NCBI GenBank assembly: GCA_965369635.1
Contig: CBDURC010000067.1
Coordinates: 1-13,470 of the forward strand
DNA: 13,470 nucleotides
From: UBA3071 sp965369635
Lineage (GTDB): Bacteria > Chloroflexota > Anaerolineae > UBA3071
Direction of reading: 5' to 3'
In this document: positions 8,017-13,470 of the stretch, piece by piece
Position numbering within the stretch: the stretch's first letter is position 1
How the letters are laid out: each line of letters begins with the position of its first letter
Program-made: the position numbers and the translations under genes
The notes under the pieces: model-generated
What the model saw: only the letters and a program-made list of their open reading frames with translations
Told to the model about the DNA's origin: nothing
Database searches by the model: none

Positions 8017-8763
8017 ATGGATAACGAAGCAGTTCGCCAGATGGTGCGGCGCGTGGTCTACCGCACGCTGGGCATGCCACAGAGTTCGCGACCGGTCACT
8101 GTCCGGCCCTTGGTGACAGAGACCGATGTCCGCGATGTGCCCACTGGAGGGCGGCTCTCCGTCCCCCAGGGCGCGCTCATCACCCCCCTCGCTCGGCAGA
8201 TAGCCCTGGAACGGCGAGTCACCCTGGAAAAGGCAGGTGCAACACCGCCGCTGACGCCGGGCAGTGCACCGCTTAGTGATCCCAGCCGACCTGGTCAACA
8301 GACCGTAGCTGTAGGGGCCGACCACAGCGGGTATGAGTTGAAGGAAGCGCTGAAGCGCCATCTGAGTGAGCTGGGGTACGCCGTCGTGGATTGCGGAACC
8401 GACAGCACCGCCTCGGTGGACTATCCGGACTTCGCTTTCGCGGTGGCCCGACTGGTGGCCCAGGGCCGCGCCTGGCGTGGCATCGTCGTGGACGGTGCGG
8501 GCATCGGTTCATGCATGGCTGCCAACAAGGTGCCTGGCGTGCGCGCAGCCATGTGCTACGATCAGGCTACTGCCGTCAACAGCCGCGAGCATAACGACGC
8601 CAATGTTCTGACGCTGGGCGCTGGACTGATCGGCCCCAGCCTGGCCCAGCAAATCGTCAAAAGCTGGCTGGAGACGCCATCCGGTGGAGGGCGTCACGCG
8701 CGCCGGGTTAGCATGATCATGCAGATCGAGCGACGTTTCTTGAAAGACCGCGTCGGGGAATAG
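8017..8763 (+). CDS. rpiB: RpiB-like (ribose-5-phosphate isomerase B/LacAB family) BMC cargo protein with N-terminal extension
   Basis: Residues about 96-240 form a full RpiB/LacAB domain: VGADHSGYELK, DYPDFA, GIGSCMAANKVPGVRAA, SREHNDANVL and the phosphate-binding GGRHARRV. RpiB normally interconverts ribose 5-phosphate and ribulose 5-phosphate. The ring-opening His is kept (H192) and the N-terminal Asp-His is kept (D102-H103), but the usual CGTG motif reads DGAG: the catalytic Cys is D159 and the Thr is A161. Activity on ribose 5-phosphate is therefore uncertain. Residues 1-20 (VRQMVRRVVYRTLG) look like an amphipathic encapsulation helix. Residues 33-72 hold a separate module, TETDVRDVPTGGRLSVPQG and ITPLAR, unlike plain RpiB, which is about 150 residues; this protein has 248. 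It is the first gene of the BMC operon and ends three bases before deoC. Likely located in the microcompartment lumen. Confidence 0.88.
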   Translation: MDNEAVRQMVRRVVYRTLGMPQSSRPVTVRPLVTETDVRDVPTGGRLSVPQGALITPLARQIALERRVTLEKAGATPPLTPGSAPLSDPSRPGQQTVAVGADHSGYELKEALKRHLSELGYAVVDCGTDSTASVDYPDFAFAVARLVAQGRAWRGIVVDGAGIGSCMAANKVPGVRAAMCYDQATAVNSREHNDANVLTLGAGLIGPSLAQQIVKSWLETPSGGGRHARRVSMIMQIERRFLKDRVGE

Positions 8764-8766
8764 CAG

Positions 8767-9630
8767 ATGAAGCTGGACGAAGCAACGATCGAGCGCATCA
8801 TTGAGCAGATCACCCATCAGGTCCTCCTCTTGATACAGGGAGAGGCAGAGATGGGAGTTGATGGCGGCGCTGCTCAGTCTCTCTCAGCACACAACTACGT
8901 GGAGCGAGTGCAGCCAGTCGTCATAGCTGGAGCTGACCGCATCGCCAGCACGTTGGGCATTATGCCGACTGACGGCTCTATCGCCCACATGATCGATCAC
9001 ACGGTGCTCAAGCCCGATGCCACACAGGACCAAATCGCGCAATTGTGCTATGAGGCGCGCAAGCATAGCTTCGCTTCAGTGTGTGTGAATCCCGCCAACG
9101 TGAAGCTGTGCAGCGAACTCCTGCAAGGCAGCGCCGTTCCGGTTTGTACTGTTGTCGGATTTCCACTGGGCGCCACACCTACCGAGGTCAAGGTCTTCGA
9201 GGCCCAACAGGCCATTCGCGAAGGTGCGGCAGAGGTTGACATGGTAATCAACGTCGGCGCGCTCAAATCCCGGGACTACGAACGGGTGGAGCGCGACATC
9301 GCCTCCGTGGCCCGGACCTGTCACGCTGGCAATGCCATCCTCAAGGTGATCATCGAGGCAGCCCTGCTGACCGATGAGGAGAAGGTCATTGCGTGCCAGC
9401 TTGCCAAGGTGGCTGGTGCTGACTTCGTCAAGACCTCCACGGGGTTCGGGCCGGGCGGTGCCACTGCCGAGGACGTCGCCCTCATGCGGCGCGTAGTCGG
9501 TCCTGCCATGGGCGTGAAAGCGGCGGGCGGCATTCGTACCTACGAGGATGCACAGAAGATGGTCGCAGCAGGGGCTACCCGGATCGGCGCCAGCGCTAGC
9601 GTGAAGATCCTGCAGGAAGCCGGATCATGA
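8767..9630 (+). CDS. deoC: Deoxyribose-phosphate aldolase with N-terminal BMC targeting helix
   Basis: Class I aldolase that cleaves 2-deoxyribose 5-phosphate to glyceraldehyde 3-phosphate and acetaldehyde. The core (about residues 68-287) starts with IDHTVLKPDAT. It contains VCVNP, CTVVGFPLGA, the catalytic Asp in EVDMVINVGAL (D158), the Schiff-base Lys in FVKTSTGFGPGGAT (K222) and the second active-site Lys in VKAAGGIRT (K251), so all key residues are present. Residues 1-22 (LDEATIERIIEQITHQVLLL and neighbours) form an amphipathic helix, and residues 23-65 a linker; ordinary DeoC proteins of about 220-260 residues lack this, so luminal targeting is inferred. The ATG follows the rpiB stop by three bases with GGGGA upstream, suggesting coupled translation. 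Together with the downstream dehydrogenase it marks the operon as a sugar-phosphate-utilising BMC. Confidence 0.96.
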   Translation: MKLDEATIERIIEQITHQVLLLIQGEAEMGVDGGAAQSLSAHNYVERVQPVVIAGADRIASTLGIMPTDGSIAHMIDHTVLKPDATQDQIAQLCYEARKHSFASVCVNPANVKLCSELLQGSAVPVCTVVGFPLGATPTEVKVFEAQQAIREGAAEVDMVINVGALKSRDYERVERDIASVARTCHAGNAILKVIIEAALLTDEEKVIACQLAKVAGADFVKTSTGFGPGGATAEDVALMRRVVGPAMGVKAAGGIRTYEDAQKMVAAGATRIGASASVKILQEAGS

Positions 9631-9670
9631 ATTCGAGGGCCGATTGGACGCTTCATAAAGGAGAACGGGC

Positions 9671-10309
9671 ATGACTGTGCAGTTGCGTACTTATGTCTTC
9701 CTGGATAGTCTACAGCCACAGCACGCGGGATTCCTGGGCACGGTGGCGCGGGGCTTCCTGCCCCTGCCCTATGATACCTCGCTGTGGGTAGAGATCTCAC
9801 CCGGCATCGAGATCAATCGCATCACCGACATCGCGCTGAAATCCACTCGGGTCCGCCCAGGCATGCAGATTGTCGAGCGACTGTTTGGCTTGCTGGAGGT
9901 GCATCACCAGGATCAGGCTGAGGTTCGGGCGGCCGGCGCGGCAATCCTGCAGGCACTGGGCCTGGAGGAATCAGATCGCATCAAGCCCAGGGTTATTTCC
10001 AGCCAGATCATTCGCCACGTGGATGCCCACCAGGTGCAACTCATCAACCGCATGCGCCACGGGCACATGCTGCTGGCCGGTCAGACGCTGTACGTGCTGG
10101 AGGTGGAACCGGCGGGCTACGCTGCTCTGGCGGCCAACGAGGCCGAGAAGGCCGCCCACATCAACATCCTGGAGGTTCGTGCCTTCGGCAGCTTTGGGCG
10201 CGTCTATCTGGGTGGCGAAGAACGTGATATTATGGCTGGCTACGGTGCGGCCGTCGCTGCCATTGAGGGCATCAGCGGGCGCGAGATCGAGACGAAGCGC
10301 CGCGACTAG
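9671..10309 (+). CDS. BMC tandem-domain shell protein, permuted type (BMC-T)
   Basis: A 212-residue shell protein with two related halves. The first half has LRTYVFLDSLQPQ, GFLPLP, SLWVEISPGIEINRITDIAL and ERLFGLLEVHH. The second has SSQIIRHVDAHQVQLINR, LLAGQTLYVLEVEPAGYAAL, ANEAEKAAHINIL and GSFGRVYLGGEE. In both halves the strand that ends a normal BMC domain comes first, so each domain is circularly permuted, as in CsoS1D-like and Haliangium BMC-T2/T3-like proteins. Members of that group form trimers that often stack face to face with gated pores; stacking here is inference. No Cys is present, so an iron-sulphur cluster is excluded. The start is fixed by AAAGGAGA at 9656-9663 just before the ATG. 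It follows deoC by 40 bases and precedes the BMC-H gene after a repeat-filled gap of 118 bases. Confidence 0.9.
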   Translation: MTVQLRTYVFLDSLQPQHAGFLGTVARGFLPLPYDTSLWVEISPGIEINRITDIALKSTRVRPGMQIVERLFGLLEVHHQDQAEVRAAGAAILQALGLEESDRIKPRVISSQIIRHVDAHQVQLINRMRHGHMLLAGQTLYVLEVEPAGYAALAANEAEKAAHINILEVRAFGSFGRVYLGGEERDIMAGYGAAVAAIEGISGREIETKRRD

Positions 10310-10312
10310 TGT

Positions 10313-10391
10313 TGGTGGAGTGGTACATTGGTACATTGATAGATTGGTACACTGGCAGATTGATCCCGAATATACCAGTTCCCAATCTGCC
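10313..10391 (+). repeat. Period-8 repeat array and inverted repeat between BMC-T and BMC-H genes
   Basis: Seven octamers run from 10313 to 10368; two are identical (TGGTACAT at 10321 and 10329) and the rest are variants such as TGATAGAT and TGGCAGAT. The end of the array, GGCAGATTG at 10354-10362, pairs exactly with CAATCTGCC at 10383-10391, giving a 9-bp stem with a 20-base loop. It lies just before the AGGAGG ribosome site of the BMC-H gene. It has no U-tract, so it is not a standard terminator. Confidence 0.65.
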
Positions 10392-10412
10392 GATCTGCTA
10401 GTTTCCCAGGTC

Positions 10413-10418
10413 AGGAGG
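10413..10418 (+). promoter_or_regulatory. Strong Shine-Dalgarno setting the BMC-H start
   Basis: AGGAGG lies nine bases before the ATG at 10428. The open frame runs back to 9870 inside the preceding gene, but this site and the BMC-H family N-terminus (ALGMIET) fix the start here. Confidence 0.85.
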
Positions 10419-10427
10419 ATACATACT

Positions 10428-10721
10428 ATGACTGAGGCACTCGGTATGATCGAAACGAAGAGCTTTCCCGCTATGGTCGAGGCAGCCGACGCGATGGTCA
10501 AGGCGGCCAAGGTCGAGCTGGTGAGCTACGAGAAGACGGGTGGCGGTCACGTGACTGCCATCGTGCGCGGCGACGTGGCGGCCGTCAAGGCAGCCATCGA
10601 GGCTGGCGCGCGTGGAGCTGAGAGGGTAGGCGAAGTCGTCGCCATCCACATCATCCCGCGCCCGCACACCAACGTGGACCGCACACTACCCCTGGGACGC
10701 CCACCCGCCGAGGGCAAGTAA
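10428..10721 (+). CDS. BMC hexamer shell protein (BMC-H)
   Basis: A 97-residue protein of the PduA/EutM/CcmK class, which forms the flat hexameric tiles of the shell. The whole family core is visible: ALGMIETKSFPAMVEAADAM, VKAAKVELVSYEKTGGG, VTAIVRGDVAAVKAAIEAG and VVAIHIIPRPH. The segment around KTGGG forms the central pore in this family. The short C-terminal tail after IPRPH (TNVDRTLPLGRPPAEGK) is also typical. From memory it is very close to the Haliangium ochraceum BMC-H used in the model shell. It has the best ribosome site in the operon, fitting the high copy number needed for tiles. Single BMC-H gene in the window. Confidence 0.97.
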   Translation: MTEALGMIETKSFPAMVEAADAMVKAAKVELVSYEKTGGGHVTAIVRGDVAAVKAAIEAGARGAERVGEVVAIHIIPRPHTNVDRTLPLGRPPAEGK

Positions 10722-10723
10722 GC

Positions 10724-10771
10724 GACAATGTGACAAGGTAGCACAATGCCGTTTCAGGTTTCACGTTCACG
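10724..10771 (+). repeat. Short period-8 and period-7 repeats between BMC-H and BMC-P genes
   Basis: GACAATGT at 10724-10731 and GACAAGGT at 10732-10739 form an octamer pair; the second is identical to a unit at 6691-6698. Right after come GTTTCAG (10751), GTTTCAC (10758) and GTTCACG (10765), a period-7 run that leads into the GGAG ribosome site of the next gene. Confidence 0.5.
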
Positions 10772-10780
10772 GAGTTCCAA

Positions 10781-11086
10781 ATGCTACTAGGAAAAGTCGT
10801 GGGCACGCTGGTCGCCACGCGCAAGGAGACCACCTTGGAGGGGCTCAAGTTCCTGGTGCTCAAACAGATCGACATTGAGGGCCAGGAGACAGGGGCCTAT
10901 CGCGTGGCGGCGGACGCTGTTGGCGCTGGGCTGGGCGAGGTGGTGCTCTACGCCACCGGCAGCTCTGCTCGCCAGACGAAGTTGACAGACAGACGTCCAT
11001 GCGATGCCGTCATCATGGCCATTGTGGACATGCTGGAGGTGAACGGCATCGTGAAGTATGACAAGGCTAAGGCTGAAGTTGGCTGA
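10781..11086 (+). CDS. BMC vertex pentamer protein (EutN/CcmL family, BMC-P)
   Basis: A 101-residue member of the EutN/CcmL family, whose pentamers cap the vertices of the shell. Family features are GKVVGTLVATRKE at the N-terminus, a LKFLVLKQID strand, YRVAADAVGAGLGEVVLYATGSSAR in the middle and DAVIMAIVDML near the end. GGAG at 10771-10774 lies six bases before the ATG. The stop TGA overlaps the ATG of the dehydrogenase gene by one base (TGATG), so translation of the two is probably coupled. A second family member begins at 13187. Confidence 0.96.
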   Translation: MLLGKVVGTLVATRKETTLEGLKFLVLKQIDIEGQETGAYRVAADAVGAGLGEVVLYATGSSARQTKLTDRRPCDAVIMAIVDMLEVNGIVKYDKAKAEVG

Positions 11087-12552
11087 TGATTGATGATGCT
11101 CGTATTGACGCTATCGTTCAGCGGGTGATGGCCGAACTGCGCCAGGGGGAACGGGTACGCCACGGCCCTCCGGTGGAGCCACCGGACGCCGGGCAACCTC
11201 CCCCGCCCGCCTCTGCGTTGCGCCACGGTGACAACCTGTTCCCCGACGTAGATAGCGCCGTGGCGGCAGCACGTCGCGCCTACCTGGAACTGGGCCGTAT
11301 GCCGCTTGCGGTGCGCGAGCAGATGATTGCCCACACCCGCCGCGTGATGCGCGAGAACGCGCAACTCCTGGCCTACGAAGCCTGGCAAGAGACGGGAATG
11401 GGCCGCTACGAGGACAAAATCGAGAAGAACCTGCTCAACGCCAACAGGACACCGGGGACAGAGATACTGGCCCCGACTGCATGGAGCGGTGATGACGGTC
11501 TGACGCTGATCGAATACGCGCCCTACGGTGTGATCGGCGCGATCATCCCCAGCACAAACCCCACGTCCACCGTGATCTGCAACTCGATCGGGATGGTGGC
11601 AGCGGGCAACGCCATTGTCTTCAATGCGCACCCTGGAGCGCGTGCCTGCTCCAACCGTGCGGTACAGTTGGTTAACGAGGCCATCGTCGAGGCGGGTGGG
11701 CCGCCTCACCTGGTATGCGCCGTGGCCGAGCCCACCATAAAGACCGCCCAGAAGATCATGCGCCACCCCGACGTGCAGTTGCTGACCGTCACCGGCGGAG
11801 CGGCTGTGGTGCGGGAAGCGATGCAGAGTGGCAAGCGGGCAGTCTGTGCCGGCCCGGGCAATCCGCCGGTGGTAGTGGATGAGACGGCCGATCTGGAGCA
11901 GGCCGGACGCGACATCGTGCGCGGTGCCGCTTTTGACAACAACATCATTTGTGTTGACGAGAAGGAAGTCTTCGCCGTTGCTGCCATTGCCGACGACCTG
12001 AAGCGTGTCATGTGCAGTCATGGAGCCTACGAGATCAACTCCTGGCAACTCAACCGGCTGATGAAGTCCATCTTCACCCAGGTTCCGCCAGCGGGGCAGC
12101 ACGGCACGATGAACAAAGCTTTCATCGGCAAGAACGCCAACGTGTTGCTCAAGGAGATCGGCGTGAATGTCGGGGATGAGGTCCGCCTGGTGCTGGTGGA
12201 AGTGGAGCGAGACCACCCGCTGGTGCTCTCAGAGCAAATGATGCCGATCATCCCCCTGGTCCGCGTGGGCGACGCCGATGAGGGCATTGACCTGGCCAAG
12301 ATAGCTGAGCACGGCTTCCGGCACACGGCGGTGATGCACTCCAAGAACCTCGATCACCTGAGCCGCATGGCGCGGGAGATAGACTGCAGTATCTTTGTGA
12401 AGAACGGCCCCTCGCTTGCCGGCGTCGGCTACGGCGGCGAAGGCTTCTGCTCGTTCACCATCGCCAGTCCCACCGGTGAGGGGATTACCAACCCCATCAG
12501 CTTCAGCCGCATCCGCCGCTGCGTGCTGAAGGATTCCTTCCGGATTGTCTAA
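11086..12552 (+). CDS. CoA-acylating aldehyde dehydrogenase (PduP/EutE-like) with N-terminal BMC targeting helix
   Basis: Expected to oxidise acetaldehyde (from DeoC) with NAD+ and CoA to acetyl-CoA inside the shell. It has 488 residues. Residues 2-20 (IDDARIDAIVQRVMAELRQ) form an amphipathic helix followed by a Pro-rich linker to about residue 46, the usual encapsulation-peptide layout of PduP. The dehydrogenase core includes YAPYGVIGAIIPSTNPTST (cofactor-binding fold), LLTVTGGAAVVREAM, AGPGNPPVVVDETADL, the catalytic Cys C289 in FDNNIICVDEKEVF, and the tail HGFRHTAVMHS and GEGFCSFTIASPTGEG. The motif NNIIC-x-x-EKEV is typical of acylating rather than simple aldehyde dehydrogenases. Substrate chain length cannot be read from sequence; acetaldehyde is inferred from deoC. 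The start overlaps the BMC-P stop. Confidence 0.95.
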   Translation: MIDDARIDAIVQRVMAELRQGERVRHGPPVEPPDAGQPPPPASALRHGDNLFPDVDSAVAAARRAYLELGRMPLAVREQMIAHTRRVMRENAQLLAYEAWQETGMGRYEDKIEKNLLNANRTPGTEILAPTAWSGDDGLTLIEYAPYGVIGAIIPSTNPTSTVICNSIGMVAAGNAIVFNAHPGARACSNRAVQLVNEAIVEAGGPPHLVCAVAEPTIKTAQKIMRHPDVQLLTVTGGAAVVREAMQSGKRAVCAGPGNPPVVVDETADLEQAGRDIVRGAAFDNNIICVDEKEVFAVAAIADDLKRVMCSHGAYEINSWQLNRLMKSIFTQVPPAGQHGTMNKAFIGKNANVLLKEIGVNVGDEVRLVLVEVERDHPLVLSEQMMPIIPLVRVGDADEGIDLAKIAEHGFRHTAVMHSKNLDHLSRMAREIDCSIFVKNGPSLAGVGYGGEGFCSFTIASPTGEGITNPISFSRIRRCVLKDSFRIV

Positions 12553-12599
12553 CTCCCAATATCCAATCACCATTCTCTGATCCCTGATCTCTAGTTCCC
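12553..12599 (-). repeat. Degenerate period-8 repeat in the gap before the second BMC-T gene
   Basis: Read on the minus strand, the gap is a run of about six loose octamers such as GGGAACTA, GAGATCAG and GGATCAGA. It fills the 47 bases between the dehydrogenase stop and the next ATG, and no clear Shine-Dalgarno is present there. Confidence 0.45.
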
Positions 12600-13190
12600 A
12601 TGATTGACCCAGCCCTCGCCCTCCTCGAATTCAGCAGCATCGCAGCCGGTATCGAGGCCGCCGATGCCATGGTCAAGCGCGCCCCCATTGACGTGATCAG
12701 GGCGGGCACAGTGCAGCCCGGCAAGTACCTGGTGCTCATCGGGGGGCAGGTGGCTGACGTTGAGGAATCACTGGCGGCCGGGCGCGAGGTGGGCGGCGCG
12801 GCGGCCGTGGATTTCGTCTACCTGCCCCAGGTGCATCCGGAAGTGGTAGAGGCCATCGGTGGGGGACGGGTGCCGCAGGCAACGGACGCCCTGGGCATCG
12901 TTGAAACAACCACGGTTGCGGCCGCCATCCACGCTGCCGATGCCGGCATCAAGGGCGCTGAGGTGCGACTGACCGAGGTGCGGTTGGCCGACGGGCTGGG
13001 GGGCAAAGGCATCGTGCTCTTCTCTGGGCTAGTCGCCGATGTGGAGGCCGCAGTCGAGATCGGCGTGGGCGTGCTGGAGCGGCCCGATCTGTTGGTGCGT
13101 CAGGTCGTCATCCCGCAACTCCACCCGGAGATGTGGGAGAACGTTTCCGATGTCACCCGCTTTCAGGCCAGGGTGGTTGGCAAATTATGA
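12600..13190 (+). CDS. BMC tandem-domain shell protein, non-permuted type (BMC-T)
   Basis: A 196-residue protein with two BMC domains in normal order. The first has ALALLEFSSIAAGIEAADAM, VKRAPIDVIRAG and GGQVADVEESLAAG. The second has ALGIVETTTVAAAIHAADAG, IKGAEVRLTEVRL and SGLVADVEAAVEIG. Such proteins form single-layer trimers with a pseudo-hexameric outline (PduT or Haliangium BMC-T1 type). PduT members that carry an iron-sulphur cluster use a pore Cys; this protein has no Cys at all, so it should act as a metabolite pore, not an electron conduit. The ATG at 12600 starts at the expected place for the family, although no good ribosome site is visible. The stop overlaps the next gene (ATGA at 13187-13190). 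Confidence 0.93.
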   Translation: MIDPALALLEFSSIAAGIEAADAMVKRAPIDVIRAGTVQPGKYLVLIGGQVADVEESLAAGREVGGAAAVDFVYLPQVHPEVVEAIGGGRVPQATDALGIVETTTVAAAIHAADAGIKGAEVRLTEVRLADGLGGKGIVLFSGLVADVEAAVEIGVGVLERPDLLVRQVVIPQLHPEMWENVSDVTRFQARVVGKL

Positions 13191-13470
13191 AGTTCGCGCG
13201 CGTGATCGGCACGGTGGTCGCCACCCGCAAATACGAAGGTCTTGAAGGGATCAAGTTCCTCGTCGTGCAACCGTTGGACAGGGACTTGAATCCCAAGGGT
13301 CGTCCCGTCGTCGCAGCCGACGCCACGGCACAGGCCGCCCCCGGCGAGTTGGTCTTCATGGTGGCCAGCCGGGAAGGGGCACAGGCGCTGCCGGAGGTCT
13401 TCGTGCCCGTAGACCTGGCCATCACCGGCATCGTGGACGAAGTCGACGTCGAGCGCGGCCCGCGCCGCCA
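13187..13470 (+). CDS. Second BMC vertex pentamer protein (EutN/CcmL family), cut by window edge
   Basis: Starts at the ATG that overlaps the BMC-T stop by four bases (ATGA), a typical coupled pair. The visible 94 codons give MKFARVIGTVVATRKYEGLE, then KFLVVQPLD, VVAADATAQAAPGELVFMVAS and VPVDLAITGIVDEVDVE, all matching the EutN/CcmL pattern seen in the copy at 10781. It differs from that copy in the loop after VQPLD and in the GSSAR region (here SREGAQALP). Family length is about 90-100, so only a few residues are probably missing beyond base 13470. The operon evidently continues to the right. Confidence 0.93.
   Translation, partial: MKFARVIGTVVATRKYEGLEGIKFLVVQPLDRDLNPKGRPVVAADATAQAAPGELVFMVASREGAQALPEVFVPVDLAITGIVDEVDVERGPRR

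Noticed and set aside
10313..10368. CRISPR-like array
   Set aside because: Units are only eight bases, contiguous and without spacers.
9870..10427. Upstream extension of the BMC-H frame
   Set aside because: It overlaps the permuted BMC-T gene in another frame and its translation is not family-like; the BMC-H start at 10428 is well defined.
10948..12216. 422-residue minus-strand ORF
   Set aside because: Antisense shadow of the dehydrogenase gene; the composition is low-complexity and unlike any family I know.
12600..13190. Iron-sulphur cluster in the second BMC-T (PduT-like)
   Set aside because: The protein contains no cysteine.

Overview
The window looks like a high-GC chromosome segment from an uncultured or poorly characterised bacterium, most likely a Chloroflexota member (Anaerolineae-like). 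The inference rests on a very large secreted LVIVD/CARDB protein with a threonine-proline linker and a C-terminal RLFLPLI tail, a second secreted beta-propeller gene, and degenerate short tandem repeats in the gene gaps. No rRNA or tRNA was seen, so the taxonomy is inferred from style and not from a marker.

Layout. (1) 1-654: 3' part of an L-asparaginase gene that begins before the window. (2) 689-6669: a good sigma70-type promoter, then a secreted protein of about 1,930 residues carrying LVIVD repeats, a TPT linker, a Cys-rich segment, sialidase-like WNG-x-WS repeats and three CARDB-like domains. It is cut by one in-frame TGA at 3220-3222, so it appears as two ORFs. (3) 6670-8016: octamer repeats, a perfect 14-bp hairpin, a minus-strand YVTN/NHL-type propeller pseudogene with two nonsense codons and two frameshifts (one at a run of 21 C), then a leader region with a strong promoter and short repeats. 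(4) 8017 to the right edge: a bacterial microcompartment (BMC) operon, all on the plus strand and continuing beyond the window.

The BMC operon reads: RpiB-like protein, deoxyribose-phosphate aldolase (DeoC), permuted tandem-domain shell protein (BMC-T), hexamer shell protein (BMC-H), vertex pentamer protein (BMC-P), CoA-acylating aldehyde dehydrogenase, second tandem-domain shell protein (BMC-T), second BMC-P (cut by the edge). This matches the class called sugar-phosphate-utilising (SPU) BMCs. In the expected scheme DeoC cleaves 2-deoxyribose 5-phosphate to glyceraldehyde 3-phosphate and acetaldehyde, and the dehydrogenase converts the trapped acetaldehyde to acetyl-CoA. All three enzymes have an extra N-terminal amphipathic helix plus linker, the usual signature of cargo targeting. 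The window alone encodes one or more of every shell class needed for a closed shell.

The most interesting points are the RpiB-like protein (the usual catalytic Cys is Asp and the neighbouring Thr is Ala, with an added N-terminal module), a shell gene set that recalls the Haliangium ochraceum model shell, the single TGA inside the giant secreted protein, and the family of period-8 repeats occupying gene gaps, including gaps inside the BMC operon.
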